A DNA stretch of 18,387 nucleotides from Spirochaetaceae bacterium (GTDB taxonomy: Bacteria > Spirochaetota > Spirochaetia > SZUA-6 > RPPD01). Numbering within the stretch: the first letter of the stretch is position 1; every line of letters begins with the position of its first letter. The stretch covers positions 1 through 18,387 of the forward strand of contig RPPD01000001.1 in the NCBI GenBank assembly GCA_003818675.1. The letters are read 5' to 3'. Under the pieces are notes generated by a model. It was given only the letters and a program-made list of their open reading frames with translations. It was not told where the DNA came from and made no database searches. Below are positions 1 to 7,200 of this stretch, piece by piece. Made by a program: the position numbers and the translations under genes.

Positions 1-111
1 CTCTAAATTCAATTCTATTGAAAAAAAGGCCCGATGCAACCTTTTCCTTTCATATTCTGCAGGCTTTAACCAGAAATTATGCATGTAGCGGACTTTTACC
101 CTTTTGGCTAG

Positions 112-140
112 TTGCGGGCTGAAGAAAATACTGTTATAGT
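112..140 (+). promoter_or_regulatory. Probable promoter of the nadK-recN operon
   Basis: A -35 element TTGCGG (112-117) and a -10 element TATAGT (135-140) are separated by 17 bp. The start site would fall near 147, leaving a leader of about 36 nt before nadK. The -10 matches consensus at five of six positions and the -35 at three, plus correct spacing. Bases 1-111 show no convincing gene. Confidence 0.5.
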
Positions 141-182
141 GAATTCAGGCATGCGATAGGAATTCTTACGCAGGTTGGAATA

Positions 183-1043
183 ATGAAACGGGAAATAAAA
201 AAGGTATTGGCTGTAATGAAGCGGAGCAAGGATCTCTCCCGATCCATTGCCGAGGAATTTCAAGAATTCTTCTCACAGCGTAAAATCAAGCTCGTCATTC
301 ACCCATTCCAGGAAAGACCCAGGCTTAAAAGATCCCATGTTGAGGATGTGGATCTGGCATTATCCCGGGGCGGAGATGGCACTCTTCTATACTGTTCCCA
401 GCTGCTGGCGGGTGCGGATATACCAATCCTGGCAGTAAACCTCGGGAATTTCGGTTTTATCACAGAGGTCACCAGGAATGAATGGAAAGACATCTTTGAC
501 AAGTTCGAAGAGGGCAAGACGGATGTAACCACCAGGATCATGCTTGATGTGGAGGTAAGACGCAAGGGAAAGCGGGCGGTGCAGTTCTGCGGCCTGAATG
601 ATGGCGTCATAATCAGTTCTGGCATTTCCAAGATCGTCAGGCTTGAGGCGTTCCTTTCACAGACCTACATAGGCCGCTACAGGGCTGATGGCATAATCAT
701 AGCCACTCCCACAGGGTCAACGGCCTATTCCCTGGCCGCGGGTGGACCCATACTTCACCCTGAGATGGAAGCCTTCATTCTCTGTCCAATCTGCCCCTTT
801 TCCATATCCCACAGGCCGCTTGTGGTTCCAGCAAATGAATTTATAGAAATCAATGTAGAGACCACCCAGCGGACCAATATTATTCTCACTGTGGATGGCC
901 AGAATGAGTTTGTGTTAGAACCGTCTGACAGCGTCATATTCCGCAAATCAATCCATTCCGCACACATTATCAGGTCTGATAAGCGCAATTTCTACGAGGT
1001 ATTGCGGACAAAATTGAACTGGAGCGGAGAGCCAAATGCTTGA
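183..1043 (+). CDS. nadK: NAD kinase (ATP/polyphosphate-dependent)
   Basis: Cytoplasmic enzyme that phosphorylates NAD to NADP. The 286-residue protein has the family length and hallmarks: the GGDGT nucleotide-binding motif at residues 63-67, the conserved Asn-Asp pair at 139-140 within LNDGVI, and the glycine-rich stretch TPTGSTAYSLAAGGPI at 175-190, followed by the CPICPFSISHRPLVVP segment typical of the C-terminal domain. The ATG at 183 is preceded by only a weak ribosome site (GGA four bases upstream). A later in-frame Met at codon 12 is possible but would trim the N-terminal strand. The stop overlaps the recN start by 8 bp, so the two genes are probably translationally coupled. Identification is firm; the exact start is less so. 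Confidence 0.96.
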   Translation: MKREIKKVLAVMKRSKDLSRSIAEEFQEFFSQRKIKLVIHPFQERPRLKRSHVEDVDLALSRGGDGTLLYCSQLLAGADIPILAVNLGNFGFITEVTRNEWKDIFDKFEEGKTDVTTRIMLDVEVRRKGKRAVQFCGLNDGVIISSGISKIVRLEAFLSQTYIGRYRADGIIIATPTGSTAYSLAAGGPILHPEMEAFILCPICPFSISHRPLVVPANEFIEINVETTQRTNIILTVDGQNEFVLEPSDSVIFRKSIHSAHIIRSDKRNFYEVLRTKLNWSGEPNA

Positions 1044-2733
1044 GGAACTTTCGGTCCATAATTTTGCTCTAATTGACCGCCTCTCGATTAAATTTTCTGA
1101 AGGGCTAAATGTGCTTTCAGGTGAAACAGGTGCCGGCAAATCAATCCTTATAGGCGCGCTTGGGCTTCTGCTTGGCCAGAAGGGAGATCCGGGGGTCATC
1201 AGGAGCGGCACGGAAGAGACCCTGGTTTCTGCGGTAATCAGGACAGATGGAAATCCTGAAGTTTCAGAATGGCTTTCTGCCCACGGTATCACACCCGAGG
1301 ATGGCGGGGTGATTTTAAGGCGGTCGCTGAAAAAGACAGGGAGGGGATCAATTTATATCCAGTCTGTGCCTGTCACACAGGCTGAACTCGCGGAGTTCAC
1401 ATCCCTTGTATTTGACATGCACGGTCAGCATGACCACCAGTCCCTGCTCGTGCTGGAAAACCACCGCAAGGTCCTGGACAAGTTTGCACATTGCGAGGAA
1501 GAGTCACTGGCTTTCAGGGACCTGTTCCTGGAACTGAAAGCACTAAAAGAGCGCTACAACAAGCTCGTGGCCACGGAAAGGGAGCGCCTTCGCCAGATAG
1601 ATATCCTGAAACATTCCATAACAGAGATAGAAGAGGCAAAGCTTTCGCCCAGGGAAGACGAAGAACTTGATACAGAGCACAGGCTTCTGGCCAACCATGA
1701 AAAGCTGTATGAGCTTTTGGAACAGCTCTACGCTGCAGTGTCTGAGAACAGGGGTGGGGCACTTGCAGGCATACGCGCAGGCCGTGGATATATGGAGGAC
1801 CTGTCAGAGATTGACCCGGCGCTTTCCCAGCTCAAAAACCAGCTGGACGACGCGTTTTATGAACTTGAGGATTTCACTGCCAACATCAGGCAGGTCAAGG
1901 AACAGACCCGTTTTGACCCGGAGAGGCTCCAGGTTGTCGAACAGCGCCTGGGCGATATTCGCCTTTTAAAGAAGAAATACGGTAATACTATTGAAGAAAT
2001 CCTTCAATATGGACAGGAGAGCCAAAAAGAGCTTTCGTCAATAGAGAACTGGGCCGAGGACAGGGAAACCCTGAAAACGGATATCCAGACGCGGGAGAAG
2101 GACATCCTCCAGCGTGCGGAAACACTGTCGTCCAAACGCAAGAAGGCTGCAGCGGATCTGCAGAAACAGGTTGAGGACGAGCTGAAACGGCTTTCCATGC
2201 CCAAGGTCCAGTTCAAGGTCCAGGTCAAGGAAAAGCTTTCCGAAACGGGAAAACCGGTAATCGGGCCTGCGGGCAAGGATGATATAGAGTTTGTCATTTC
2301 ACCCAATGCAGGCGAGCCCTTTAAAAAACTGCGCAGCATAGCGTCAGGTGGCGAACTCTCCCGTGTCATGCTCGCCCTGAAGTCTGCACTGGCTGAAGCG
2401 GACAACATCTCCTGCCTTATTTTTGATGAAATTGACGCAGGAATTGGCGGAGAAGTGGCACTTTGTGTGGGCGAGCGACTCGCCAGGCTTTCTGAAATAA
2501 AGCAGATTCTATGCATTACGCATCTTGCAACAATCGCTGTCAGGGCAGATAATCATATCAAGGTAGAAAAAACAACGGAATCGGGCCGTACAATCACTGG
2601 CGCCAAGAGTGTGCGGGACAGGGAGCGTGTGGAGGAGATCGCCCGAATGCTCTCCGGGGACAAGAAACAGGAAGTGTCCATAAAGCATGCGCAGGAACTT
2701 ATTGCAAAATACGGAAGGCAGGCGAGGTCGTAA
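1036..2733 (+). CDS. recN: DNA repair protein RecN (SMC-like ATPase)
   Basis: RecN is a cytoplasmic SMC-family ATPase acting in recombinational repair of double-strand breaks. Visible parts in order: Walker A GETGAGKS at residues 29-36, a DMHGQHDHQSLL motif near 128-139, a long coiled-coil-rich middle (roughly 150-390), the ABC signature around SGGELSR starting at 437, and Walker B LIFDE with catalytic Glu at 465, followed by DAGIGG. At 565 residues it is full length. The ATG overlaps the end of nadK and sits behind GGAGAG (1026-1031). nadK next to recN is a common bacterial arrangement. The following gene starts one base after its stop, so all three are probably cotranscribed. Confidence 0.97.
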   Translation: MLEELSVHNFALIDRLSIKFSEGLNVLSGETGAGKSILIGALGLLLGQKGDPGVIRSGTEETLVSAVIRTDGNPEVSEWLSAHGITPEDGGVILRRSLKKTGRGSIYIQSVPVTQAELAEFTSLVFDMHGQHDHQSLLVLENHRKVLDKFAHCEEESLAFRDLFLELKALKERYNKLVATERERLRQIDILKHSITEIEEAKLSPREDEELDTEHRLLANHEKLYELLEQLYAAVSENRGGALAGIRAGRGYMEDLSEIDPALSQLKNQLDDAFYELEDFTANIRQVKEQTRFDPERLQVVEQRLGDIRLLKKKYGNTIEEILQYGQESQKELSSIENWAEDRETLKTDIQTREKDILQRAETLSSKRKKAAADLQKQVEDELKRLSMPKVQFKVQVKEKLSETGKPVIGPAGKDDIEFVISPNAGEPFKKLRSIASGGELSRVMLALKSALAEADNISCLIFDEIDAGIGGEVALCVGERLARLSEIKQILCITHLATIAVRADNHIKVEKTTESGRTITGAKSVRDRERVEEIARMLSGDKKQEVSIKHAQELIAKYGRQARS

Positions 2734-2734
2734 A

Positions 2735-3550
2735 ATGGCAAAAATCAGCGTAGCGGCCAAGAAAAAGTACTTTGACAAGATTAAAGAGTACAAAAAGATC
2801 GTCAACAGTATACTTGAGCGTGAAAAAAAAATCCTTGCCCTAATAAAGCAGGATGAAAAAACCGCCAATTATAAGCGGCTCACGCTATCTGATGAGAATC
2901 TCAACATCGCCTCCTACCTTCTGCTCATGAATAACCTTTCCTTAAGCCTCCTGGGCGTAAGAAGCGAGGAATATCTAAACGATGCGCGAAAGAGCATCTA
3001 CAAGAGCATTATATATCTTGAAGAAATAGTCACCTCATCTGTTGACTCTTCCTTCTCGGAATACGAAGAACGTCTGGCTACAATAGAATCTTTTGATGAC
3101 GTGAGCCGCTATCACCTGGTCCAGAAACTCGGTTTTACGGTCTTTTCAGTTGAGGAAGCCTATGGCAAAAACTCAAAGTGGAAGTGGTCGTTTGTGGAAC
3201 TGGAGGGACGCTTTACAGTTGTTGTCAAGAATCTGGTGAGTTTTAAGGCCATCCTTGGCAGGCTCAGTCCGCATGTCCCGGGATATGACGAAAGACGGGC
3301 ACACCTGGACCTTGTTCTGGAAATGCTCAAACTTTCAAGTACGCGTTACAGGGAAAAATACGAGCTTTCCACTCTTCGCATTGATGATATGAAGACCGGC
3401 ATCCAGCTGCTCCAGGCCCTGAAACGCGTCCAGATCCTCCTGGGTGAAAAGGAAGAGATCGAGGTAACCAAGCGCAAGATAGATGTTTGGTCCCAGAAAA
3501 TGGAAGCTGATCTCAAAAAAAAGGAAGCCGAGAGTCCCCGCCTAAGCTGA
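2735..3550 (+). CDS. Conserved-looking hypothetical, helical/coiled-coil protein
   Basis: I do not recognise a family. The 271-residue product begins MAKISVAAKKKYFDKIKEY, is very rich in Lys, Glu, Leu and Arg, and should be almost wholly alpha-helical with coiled-coil tendency. No signal peptide, membrane segment or catalytic motif is visible, so it is probably cytoplasmic. The reading frame is open upstream to 2687, but the ATG at 2735 is preferred: it lies one base after the recN stop, behind the purine-rich GGCGAGG. Its position makes it the third gene of the nadK-recN operon, hinting only weakly at a DNA-related or structural role. Confidence 0.8.
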   Translation: MAKISVAAKKKYFDKIKEYKKIVNSILEREKKILALIKQDEKTANYKRLTLSDENLNIASYLLLMNNLSLSLLGVRSEEYLNDARKSIYKSIIYLEEIVTSSVDSSFSEYEERLATIESFDDVSRYHLVQKLGFTVFSVEEAYGKNSKWKWSFVELEGRFTVVVKNLVSFKAILGRLSPHVPGYDERRAHLDLVLEMLKLSSTRYREKYELSTLRIDDMKTGIQLLQALKRVQILLGEKEEIEVTKRKIDVWSQKMEADLKKKEAESPRLS

Positions 3551-3581
3551 TTTTATCACCTCATTTTCATCGATTTCCTCT

Positions 3582-3609
3582 TTGATAATGACCCTGTTTC
3601 ATGTATAGT
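3582..3609 (+). promoter_or_regulatory. Promoter of the aminotransferase gene
   Basis: TTGATA (3582-3587) and TATAGT (3604-3609) are spaced by 16 bp. Transcription would begin near 3616, giving a very short leader with GGAGG at 3620-3624, five bases from the ATG at 3629. The 78-bp gap after the preceding gene supports a separate transcript. Confidence 0.55.
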
Positions 3610-3628
3610 TGCTTTCGCCGGAGGCGGT

Positions 3629-4891
3629 ATGGACAACTTGAAAGAACTGCAGGAAAAATATGAGGCGAGGAAAGCTCTCGGACTATCTCTCAATATAGAG
3701 CGCGGCCAGCCAGGAGACGACAATCTGAGCCTTTCCAATCCCATGCTTTCAATAATAAGTGAAAAGGATATTAAAACACCGAGTGGTTTTGACATCCGCA
3801 ACTATCCAGGTGGTGTTCTGGGCCTGCCTGAAGCGCGTGAACTCGCGGCAGAAATTCTGGGTGTGAAACCTGACCAGACCATGGCGGGTAACAATGCGAG
3901 CCTTCTGATCCTGTCACAGGTGCTTATATGGGCGCTTTTGCGGGGCTTGGTCAAAAGTCTGGAACCATGGGGCAAAACCAAAAGGCCCAAGATGATTGTC
4001 ACAGTTCCTGGTTATGACCGTCATTTTTTCATGCTTAAAGAGCTTGGTTTTGACATGGTAACTGTAAAAATGACCCATGATGGACCTGATATGGACGAGG
4101 TGGAAAAAATTGCGGCCTCGGACAGCCTGGTAAAGGGTATTCTCTTTGTCCCGACTTATTCCAATCCCACAGGCGATACCATATCCGATGAAGCGGTGGA
4201 AAGGCTTTCCTGCATGAAGACTGCGGCGCCTGATTTTACCATTTTCGCCGATGACGCCTATGTCGTTCACCACCTCACGGACAATCCGCGCAGACCCAAA
4301 AATATCCTTGTTGCCTGTGAAACAGCCGGAAACCCTGAAAGGGCTATAATCCTTGGTTCAACGTCAAAAATAACGTTTTCAGGCGCTGGCATGGGCTTTC
4401 TGGCTGCCAGCAAGGGGAGTTTGGCGTATATTTCAAGGCTTTTTGGAGCCCAGTATATAGGGCCAAACAAGGCAGAACAGCTGCGGCACGTGAAGTTTTT
4501 GCGCCAGTATCCTGGCGGGATTTCGGGTATCATGAGAGACCATGCCAGGCTGTTGAAGCCCAAATTTGACGCTGTTCAGCGGATTTTGGAGCGGGAACTG
4601 GGCGGAAAAGGCCTTGCCAGCTGGACCAGGCCCCAGGGCGGCTATTTTGTGAGCCTGGACACTGAATTGCCCATTGCAAACCGTGCTGTAGAGCTCTGCA
4701 AGCAGGCTGGAGTGGCTATCACGCCAGCCGGAGCAACCTTTCCCGAAGGAATTGACCCGCAAAACTGCAATATCCGCATAGCGCCCACAAGGCCGTGCCT
4801 TGCAGAGCTGGAAAAGGCCATGGAAATACTTGCTCTTTGTATACGGTTTGCATCTGCGGAATACGGGAAAAGCGAAAAAATTAAAAAATAA
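3629..4891 (+). CDS. PLP-dependent aminotransferase (class I/II, MocR-type aspartate aminotransferase-like)
   Basis: Fold-type I aminotransferase of 420 residues. The visible motifs are YPGGVLGLPEAR near 59-70, the SNPTG turn at 178-182, Asp209 and Tyr211 in FADDAYV for the PLP ring, GSTSK with the Schiff-base lysine at 247, and Arg383 in NIRIAPTRP, the expected substrate-carboxylate arginine. The spacing and wording (NYPGG, SKITFSGAGMGF) resemble the aspartate/alanine-glyoxylate aminotransferase group usually grouped as MocR-like, without the DNA-binding domain of true MocR regulators. Aspartate is the likeliest amino donor, but specificity cannot be read from sequence alone. It appears monocistronic, with its own promoter upstream and another starting immediately downstream. 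Confidence 0.88.
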   Translation: MDNLKELQEKYEARKALGLSLNIERGQPGDDNLSLSNPMLSIISEKDIKTPSGFDIRNYPGGVLGLPEARELAAEILGVKPDQTMAGNNASLLILSQVLIWALLRGLVKSLEPWGKTKRPKMIVTVPGYDRHFFMLKELGFDMVTVKMTHDGPDMDEVEKIAASDSLVKGILFVPTYSNPTGDTISDEAVERLSCMKTAAPDFTIFADDAYVVHHLTDNPRRPKNILVACETAGNPERAIILGSTSKITFSGAGMGFLAASKGSLAYISRLFGAQYIGPNKAEQLRHVKFLRQYPGGISGIMRDHARLLKPKFDAVQRILERELGGKGLASWTRPQGGYFVSLDTELPIANRAVELCKQAGVAITPAGATFPEGIDPQNCNIRIAPTRPCLAELEKAMEILALCIRFASAEYGKSEKIKK

Positions 4892-4905
4892 AAAATTTCT
4901 GGGGG

Positions 4906-4935
4906 TTGACATTTTTTTCCGATAGAGGGTACTAT
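4906..4935 (+). promoter_or_regulatory. Strong promoter of the outer-membrane protein gene
   Basis: A perfect TTGACA (4906-4911) is separated by 18 bp from TACTAT (4930-4935; TAtaaT-like, four of six). The start site is expected near 4942, exactly where the first leader hairpin begins. Confidence 0.75.
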
Positions 4936-4942
4936 ACCCACA

Positions 4943-4991
4943 AGAGCCGTTGGCTCTAATTAAGAATTAGCCTTTGGGAGCCGTTGGCTCT
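4943..4991 (+). promoter_or_regulatory. Triple hairpin 5' leader
   Basis: Three perfect inverted repeats, each with a 3-nt loop, lie almost end to end. AGAGCC-GTT-GGCTCT is at 4943-4957, CTAATT-AAG-AATTAG at 4956-4970 (sharing two bases with the first) and GAGCC-GTT-GGCTC at 4978-4990. The outer two are near-identical copies 34 bp apart (14 of 15 bases over 4943-4957 and 4977-4991), so they could also pair with each other. The ribosome site AGGAGG follows at 5006-5011. Possible roles are mRNA stabilisation, a translational switch or a protein-binding site. Confidence 0.7.
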
Positions 4992-5021
4992 TCATCAACA
5001 AAAAAAGGAGGAATAAGGGTA

Positions 5022-6242
5022 ATGAAAAGAGTACTTATTCTTACAATAGCCCTTCTCTTCATCGCCAGTGTGGCGTTCTCTGATTTCGCCGTAAAGGGTG
5101 AAGCCAAGTACGAGTTTGTCGTTGCGTTACCACATGATGATCCTGGTAATCAAGCAGTCGAGAATGGCGATGAACTTAAGCTAGAACTCACCTCATCCAC
5201 AGAGAGCATGAAAGGCGTTGTCCAGATAATGGTTAACGCTGATACCGATGAGACTGTACATGTAGCTTGGGTGCGTACAATCTTGGTAACAACCAACTTT
5301 CTCAATGCATTGCAGGTCAAGGAAGTGCCCCTCAGCCTCAAGCTGGAAGTTGCAACGGGCCTTGGGGAAATCAAGACCTCACAGCCATGGAAAATATCGC
5401 ACCATGAACTGGAAGCAAAGGAAGCTCTCGCCCAGAAGCTGCTTAGCTACACATGGGGCTATTGCTTCAAGGTGAGCTTGCTTGACATGGTCACTCTCCA
5501 GGTTGGTCAGGAAACGGATGCTGGTGCAGCTAAATCATCTACAATCACTTCATCAACAGGTGGTTTTCTCTACTCACTACCGAAAACCATGGTAGACCTG
5601 AGTGTAAAAGTCGACTTTGTATCAGTTGCGGCATCTATTATTCTGCAACAGGTTAGAGCCAGTTCTGATTTAACCGCTGGTTTCTCAGCTGGCGCCATGG
5701 CTGATCTTTCGGGGTTTGTTGGCATCACCTTAAAAGTTGGTGTTGCAATTGCAAATGGCAATGTATTGGCTGATAGCACGGGTCCAACTAGTGGCACTGA
5801 TAAAGGCACAAACGCATATTGGTTTGGCGCCGCGGTCCGCGCGGAAGTTCCAATTGGGGACATGTCCCTGAAGGCCAGCGTTTCAGCAAACGGACGATGG
5901 TCAACTCCGGATAGTACACCTATTCAGGGTGTTGGTGTTGCAGCAGAGTTCTGGTTTGTGAAGCAGTTTGGTGTTGGTTTGGCTTCCATGCTCGCATTGG
6001 GTCCAGCGTATGCTGCAGATGACGGCGAGGATATTTCAAGCAGTATTGCCAATGTTGAGGTTTTCTTTCTTATGAACTTTGGTGCAACGACTGCCCAGAT
6101 TGGATATGTCTATGTACCAGAGGATATTCGTGAACCTGCTGTAGGTGACGTAGGTCCTTATGTTGGCGGACTGGAATTTGGTGCTGAAGACAACAACAAT
6201 AATTACGGTGGAATCAGTGTTGTCGTGAAGACAAAGATGTAA
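5022..6242 (+). CDS. Secreted outer-membrane beta-barrel-like protein (putative porin)
   Basis: The 406-residue product starts with a clear signal peptide (MKRVLILTIALLFIASVAFS, cleavage likely after residue 20). It continues as alternating hydrophobic/polar strands rich in Gly, Val, Ala and Thr, as in transmembrane beta-barrels. There is no lipobox and no recognised catalytic motif. The C-terminus (GGISVVVKTKM) has the strand pattern but ends in Met rather than the usual aromatic residue. The ATG at 5022 is chosen because AGGAGG lies at 5006-5011 and the signal peptide begins there; the frame is open back to 4974, inside the structured leader. A strong promoter, structured leader and strong terminator suggest an abundant envelope protein. 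I cannot assign a named family. Confidence 0.8.
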   Translation: MKRVLILTIALLFIASVAFSDFAVKGEAKYEFVVALPHDDPGNQAVENGDELKLELTSSTESMKGVVQIMVNADTDETVHVAWVRTILVTTNFLNALQVKEVPLSLKLEVATGLGEIKTSQPWKISHHELEAKEALAQKLLSYTWGYCFKVSLLDMVTLQVGQETDAGAAKSSTITSSTGGFLYSLPKTMVDLSVKVDFVSVAASIILQQVRASSDLTAGFSAGAMADLSGFVGITLKVGVAIANGNVLADSTGPTSGTDKGTNAYWFGAAVRAEVPIGDMSLKASVSANGRWSTPDSTPIQGVGVAAEFWFVKQFGVGLASMLALGPAYAADDGEDISSSIANVEVFFLMNFGATTAQIGYVYVPEDIREPAVGDVGPYVGGLEFGAEDNNNNYGGISVVVKTKM

Positions 6243-6268
6243 TCTGAGTCTGACTTGACTTGTTTATT

Positions 6269-6296
6269 AAAACCCCCTGGAAACAGGGGGTTTTTT
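6269..6296 (+). terminator. Rho-independent terminator after the outer-membrane protein gene
   Basis: Stem CCCCCTG (6273-6279), GAAA tetraloop and CAGGGGG (6284-6290) are followed by six T. The flanking AAAA/TTTT extends the stem, which also lets it work in the opposite direction. Confidence 0.93.
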
Positions 6297-6313
6297 ATTG
6301 GTTTTTGCAGAAC

Positions 6314-6362
6314 GCCGCTTGCGCCTTGACCTCTTCCCGGCTATCCTCTTCCCATGATAGAA
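6314..6362 (+). repeat. Left copy of a ~49-bp direct repeat flanking hicAB
   Basis: This stretch matches 7152-7200 with five differences; the first 44 bases match at 41 positions. Like the right copy it contains TTGCGC (6319-6324), a 17-bp spacer, TATCCT (6342-6347) and an ATG at 6354. It looks like a detached copy of the NUDIX promoter and first codons. The ATG here opens only an 18-codon frame. Confidence 0.85.
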
Positions 6363-6395
6363 ATGAAAGCAACAACAACTTTTTTGCGTATTATT

Positions 6396-6415
6396 GATTG
6401 TCACATGTAACAATC
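6396..6415. promoter_or_regulatory. 20-bp near-perfect palindrome upstream of hicAB
   Basis: GATTGTCACATGTAACAATC is palindromic at 18 of 20 positions, the only mismatched pair being positions 7 and 14. It lies about 50 bp upstream of the hicA -35 and is a candidate operator. It does not share sequence with the palindrome inside the hicA promoter. Confidence 0.5.
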
Positions 6416-6467
6416 TCTCTATGTACCTTATAGTTTATCACCAAAAATAGAAGGGCTGTATTTTAAT

Positions 6468-6496
6468 TTGACAATACCAATTTAAGTTGGTATAAT
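6468..6496 (+). promoter_or_regulatory. hicAB promoter (perfect consensus) with embedded operator
   Basis: TTGACA (6468-6473) and TATAAT (6491-6496) match the sigma70 consensus fully with a 17-bp spacer. The spacer is almost entirely a palindrome, ATACCAATTTAAGTTGGTAT at 6474-6493 (18 of 20 positions symmetric), which overlaps the first half of the -10. A repressor bound there would block polymerase. The C-terminal DNA-binding domain of HicB is the expected ligand, giving autoregulation. Confidence 0.85.
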
Positions 6497-6522
6497 ATAA
6501 TATATGAAAAAGCTGGTGCAAA

Positions 6523-6708
6523 ATGCCTGTTTCCGGAAAAGCAATGTTGAAATTGTTTCAAAAACATGGGTGGATGATATTGCGGCAGAAAGGAAGCCAT
6601 TTAATTGTTGGAAAAGGGATTTACAGGGAATCAATTCCAATGCACCGAGAACTGAAAAAAGGACTTGAGCAGAAATTGCTGAAATCACTGGATAGAGAGG
6701 ATTTTTAA
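6523..6708 (+). CDS. hicA: HicA-family toxin (mRNA interferase)
   Basis: A 61-residue protein with the HicA/YcfA double-stranded-RNA-binding-like fold. KAMLKLFQKHGWMILRQKGSHLIV leads into the second strand, with the catalytic-type histidine at residue 26 in GSH, then SIPMHRELKKGLEQKLLKSL, which corresponds to the family's proline/histidine strand and final helix. Toxins of this family degrade mRNA in the cytoplasm until bound by HicB. The ATG at 6523 is the only sensible start, with a weak ribosome site (CTGGTG). An upstream ATG at 6504 is out of frame. Its stop shares one base with the hicB start (TAATG), typical of coupled toxin-antitoxin genes. Confidence 0.88.
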   Translation: MPVSGKAMLKLFQKHGWMILRQKGSHLIVGKGIYRESIPMHRELKKGLEQKLLKSLDREDF

Positions 6709-7136
6709 TGATTTATCATTTCAGAATACATAACGACATTGATGGATTTTGGGCAGAATGCATTGAACTTCCGGGCTGTATGACACAGGCTGACAGTTTA
6801 AAAAAATTGCACATAAATTCAAAAGAAGTGCTGGATTTATATCTTGATGAACCGGAAAACTCACGGATCGTTTTTCCCCTTCCTGATGAATCAATTGAAG
6901 AAAGTGATGCTGTAATTGGTGTTAAGGCTGATTCAGCGGTTGCATTCGCATTTTACCTCCGTATGATCAGGTTGAATCACAAACTGACACAAAGGGATGC
7001 AGCAAAAATGCTACACTTTAAAAATCTATATAGTTACCAAAGGCTTGAATCCTCCAAAAAGGCAAATCCTGAACTGAAAACACTTGAAAAAATCAGGGAA
7101 GTATTTCCGGAATTTGATTTAAATCTTGTAGTCTGA
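6708..7136 (+). CDS. hicB: HicB-family antitoxin with XRE-type HTH
   Basis: The 142-residue partner of HicA. Residues about 1-50 carry the partial RNase-H-like HicB fold (DGFWAECIELPGCMTQADSLKKL). Residues about 78-138 form a helix-turn-helix of the XRE/Cro type (LRMIRLNHKLTQRDAAKMLHFKNLYSYQRLE). The N-domain neutralises HicA; the HTH should bind the palindrome in the promoter and repress the operon. Translation is coupled to hicA through the one-base overlap. The pair is flanked by a direct repeat and is probably a recent insertion next to the NUDIX gene. Confidence 0.9.
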   Translation: MIYHFRIHNDIDGFWAECIELPGCMTQADSLKKLHINSKEVLDLYLDEPENSRIVFPLPDESIEESDAVIGVKADSAVAFAFYLRMIRLNHKLTQRDAAKMLHFKNLYSYQRLESSKKANPELKTLEKIREVFPEFDLNLVV

Positions 7137-7151
7137 AAAAATCACTTCATG

Positions 7152-7200
7152 GCCACTTGCGCCTTGCCCTCTTCCCGGCTATCCTCTTTCCATGACGGAA
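7152..7200 (+). repeat. Right copy of the ~49-bp direct repeat (NUDIX promoter and start)
   Basis: The right partner of 6314-6362. It holds TTGCGC (7157-7162), a 17-bp spacer and TATCCT (7180-7185), and the NUDIX ATG at 7192. No ribosome-binding site is present, and the predicted start site coincides with the A of the ATG. Confidence 0.85.
7157..7192 (+). promoter_or_regulatory. Possible leaderless promoter of the NUDIX gene
   Basis: The -10-like TATCCT at 7180-7185 ends six bases before the ATG at 7192, and TTGCGC lies 17 bp upstream of it. If used, the mRNA would start at or next to the AUG. Neither hexamer is close to consensus (four and three matches), but both and their spacing are kept in the repeat copy at 6319-6354. 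Confidence 0.35.

Noticed and set aside
2004..2516. A 170-codon antisense open frame inside recN
   Set aside because: It is a shadow of recN: Ser/Arg-rich low-complexity product, no ribosome site, and the plus frame carries the conserved ATPase motifs.
4433..4912. A 159-codon minus-strand frame overlapping the aminotransferase
   Set aside because: The plus strand encodes PLP-binding motifs here; the antisense product has no recognisable pattern and no promoter.
6354..6410. An 18-codon frame (MIEMKATTTFLR...) after the left repeat
   Set aside because: Best explained as the detached beginning of the duplicated NUDIX start; no resemblance beyond the first codons and no downstream support.
6504..6522. 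An ATG 19 bp before hicA as an alternative start
   Set aside because: It is out of frame with HicA and lies at the predicted transcription start.
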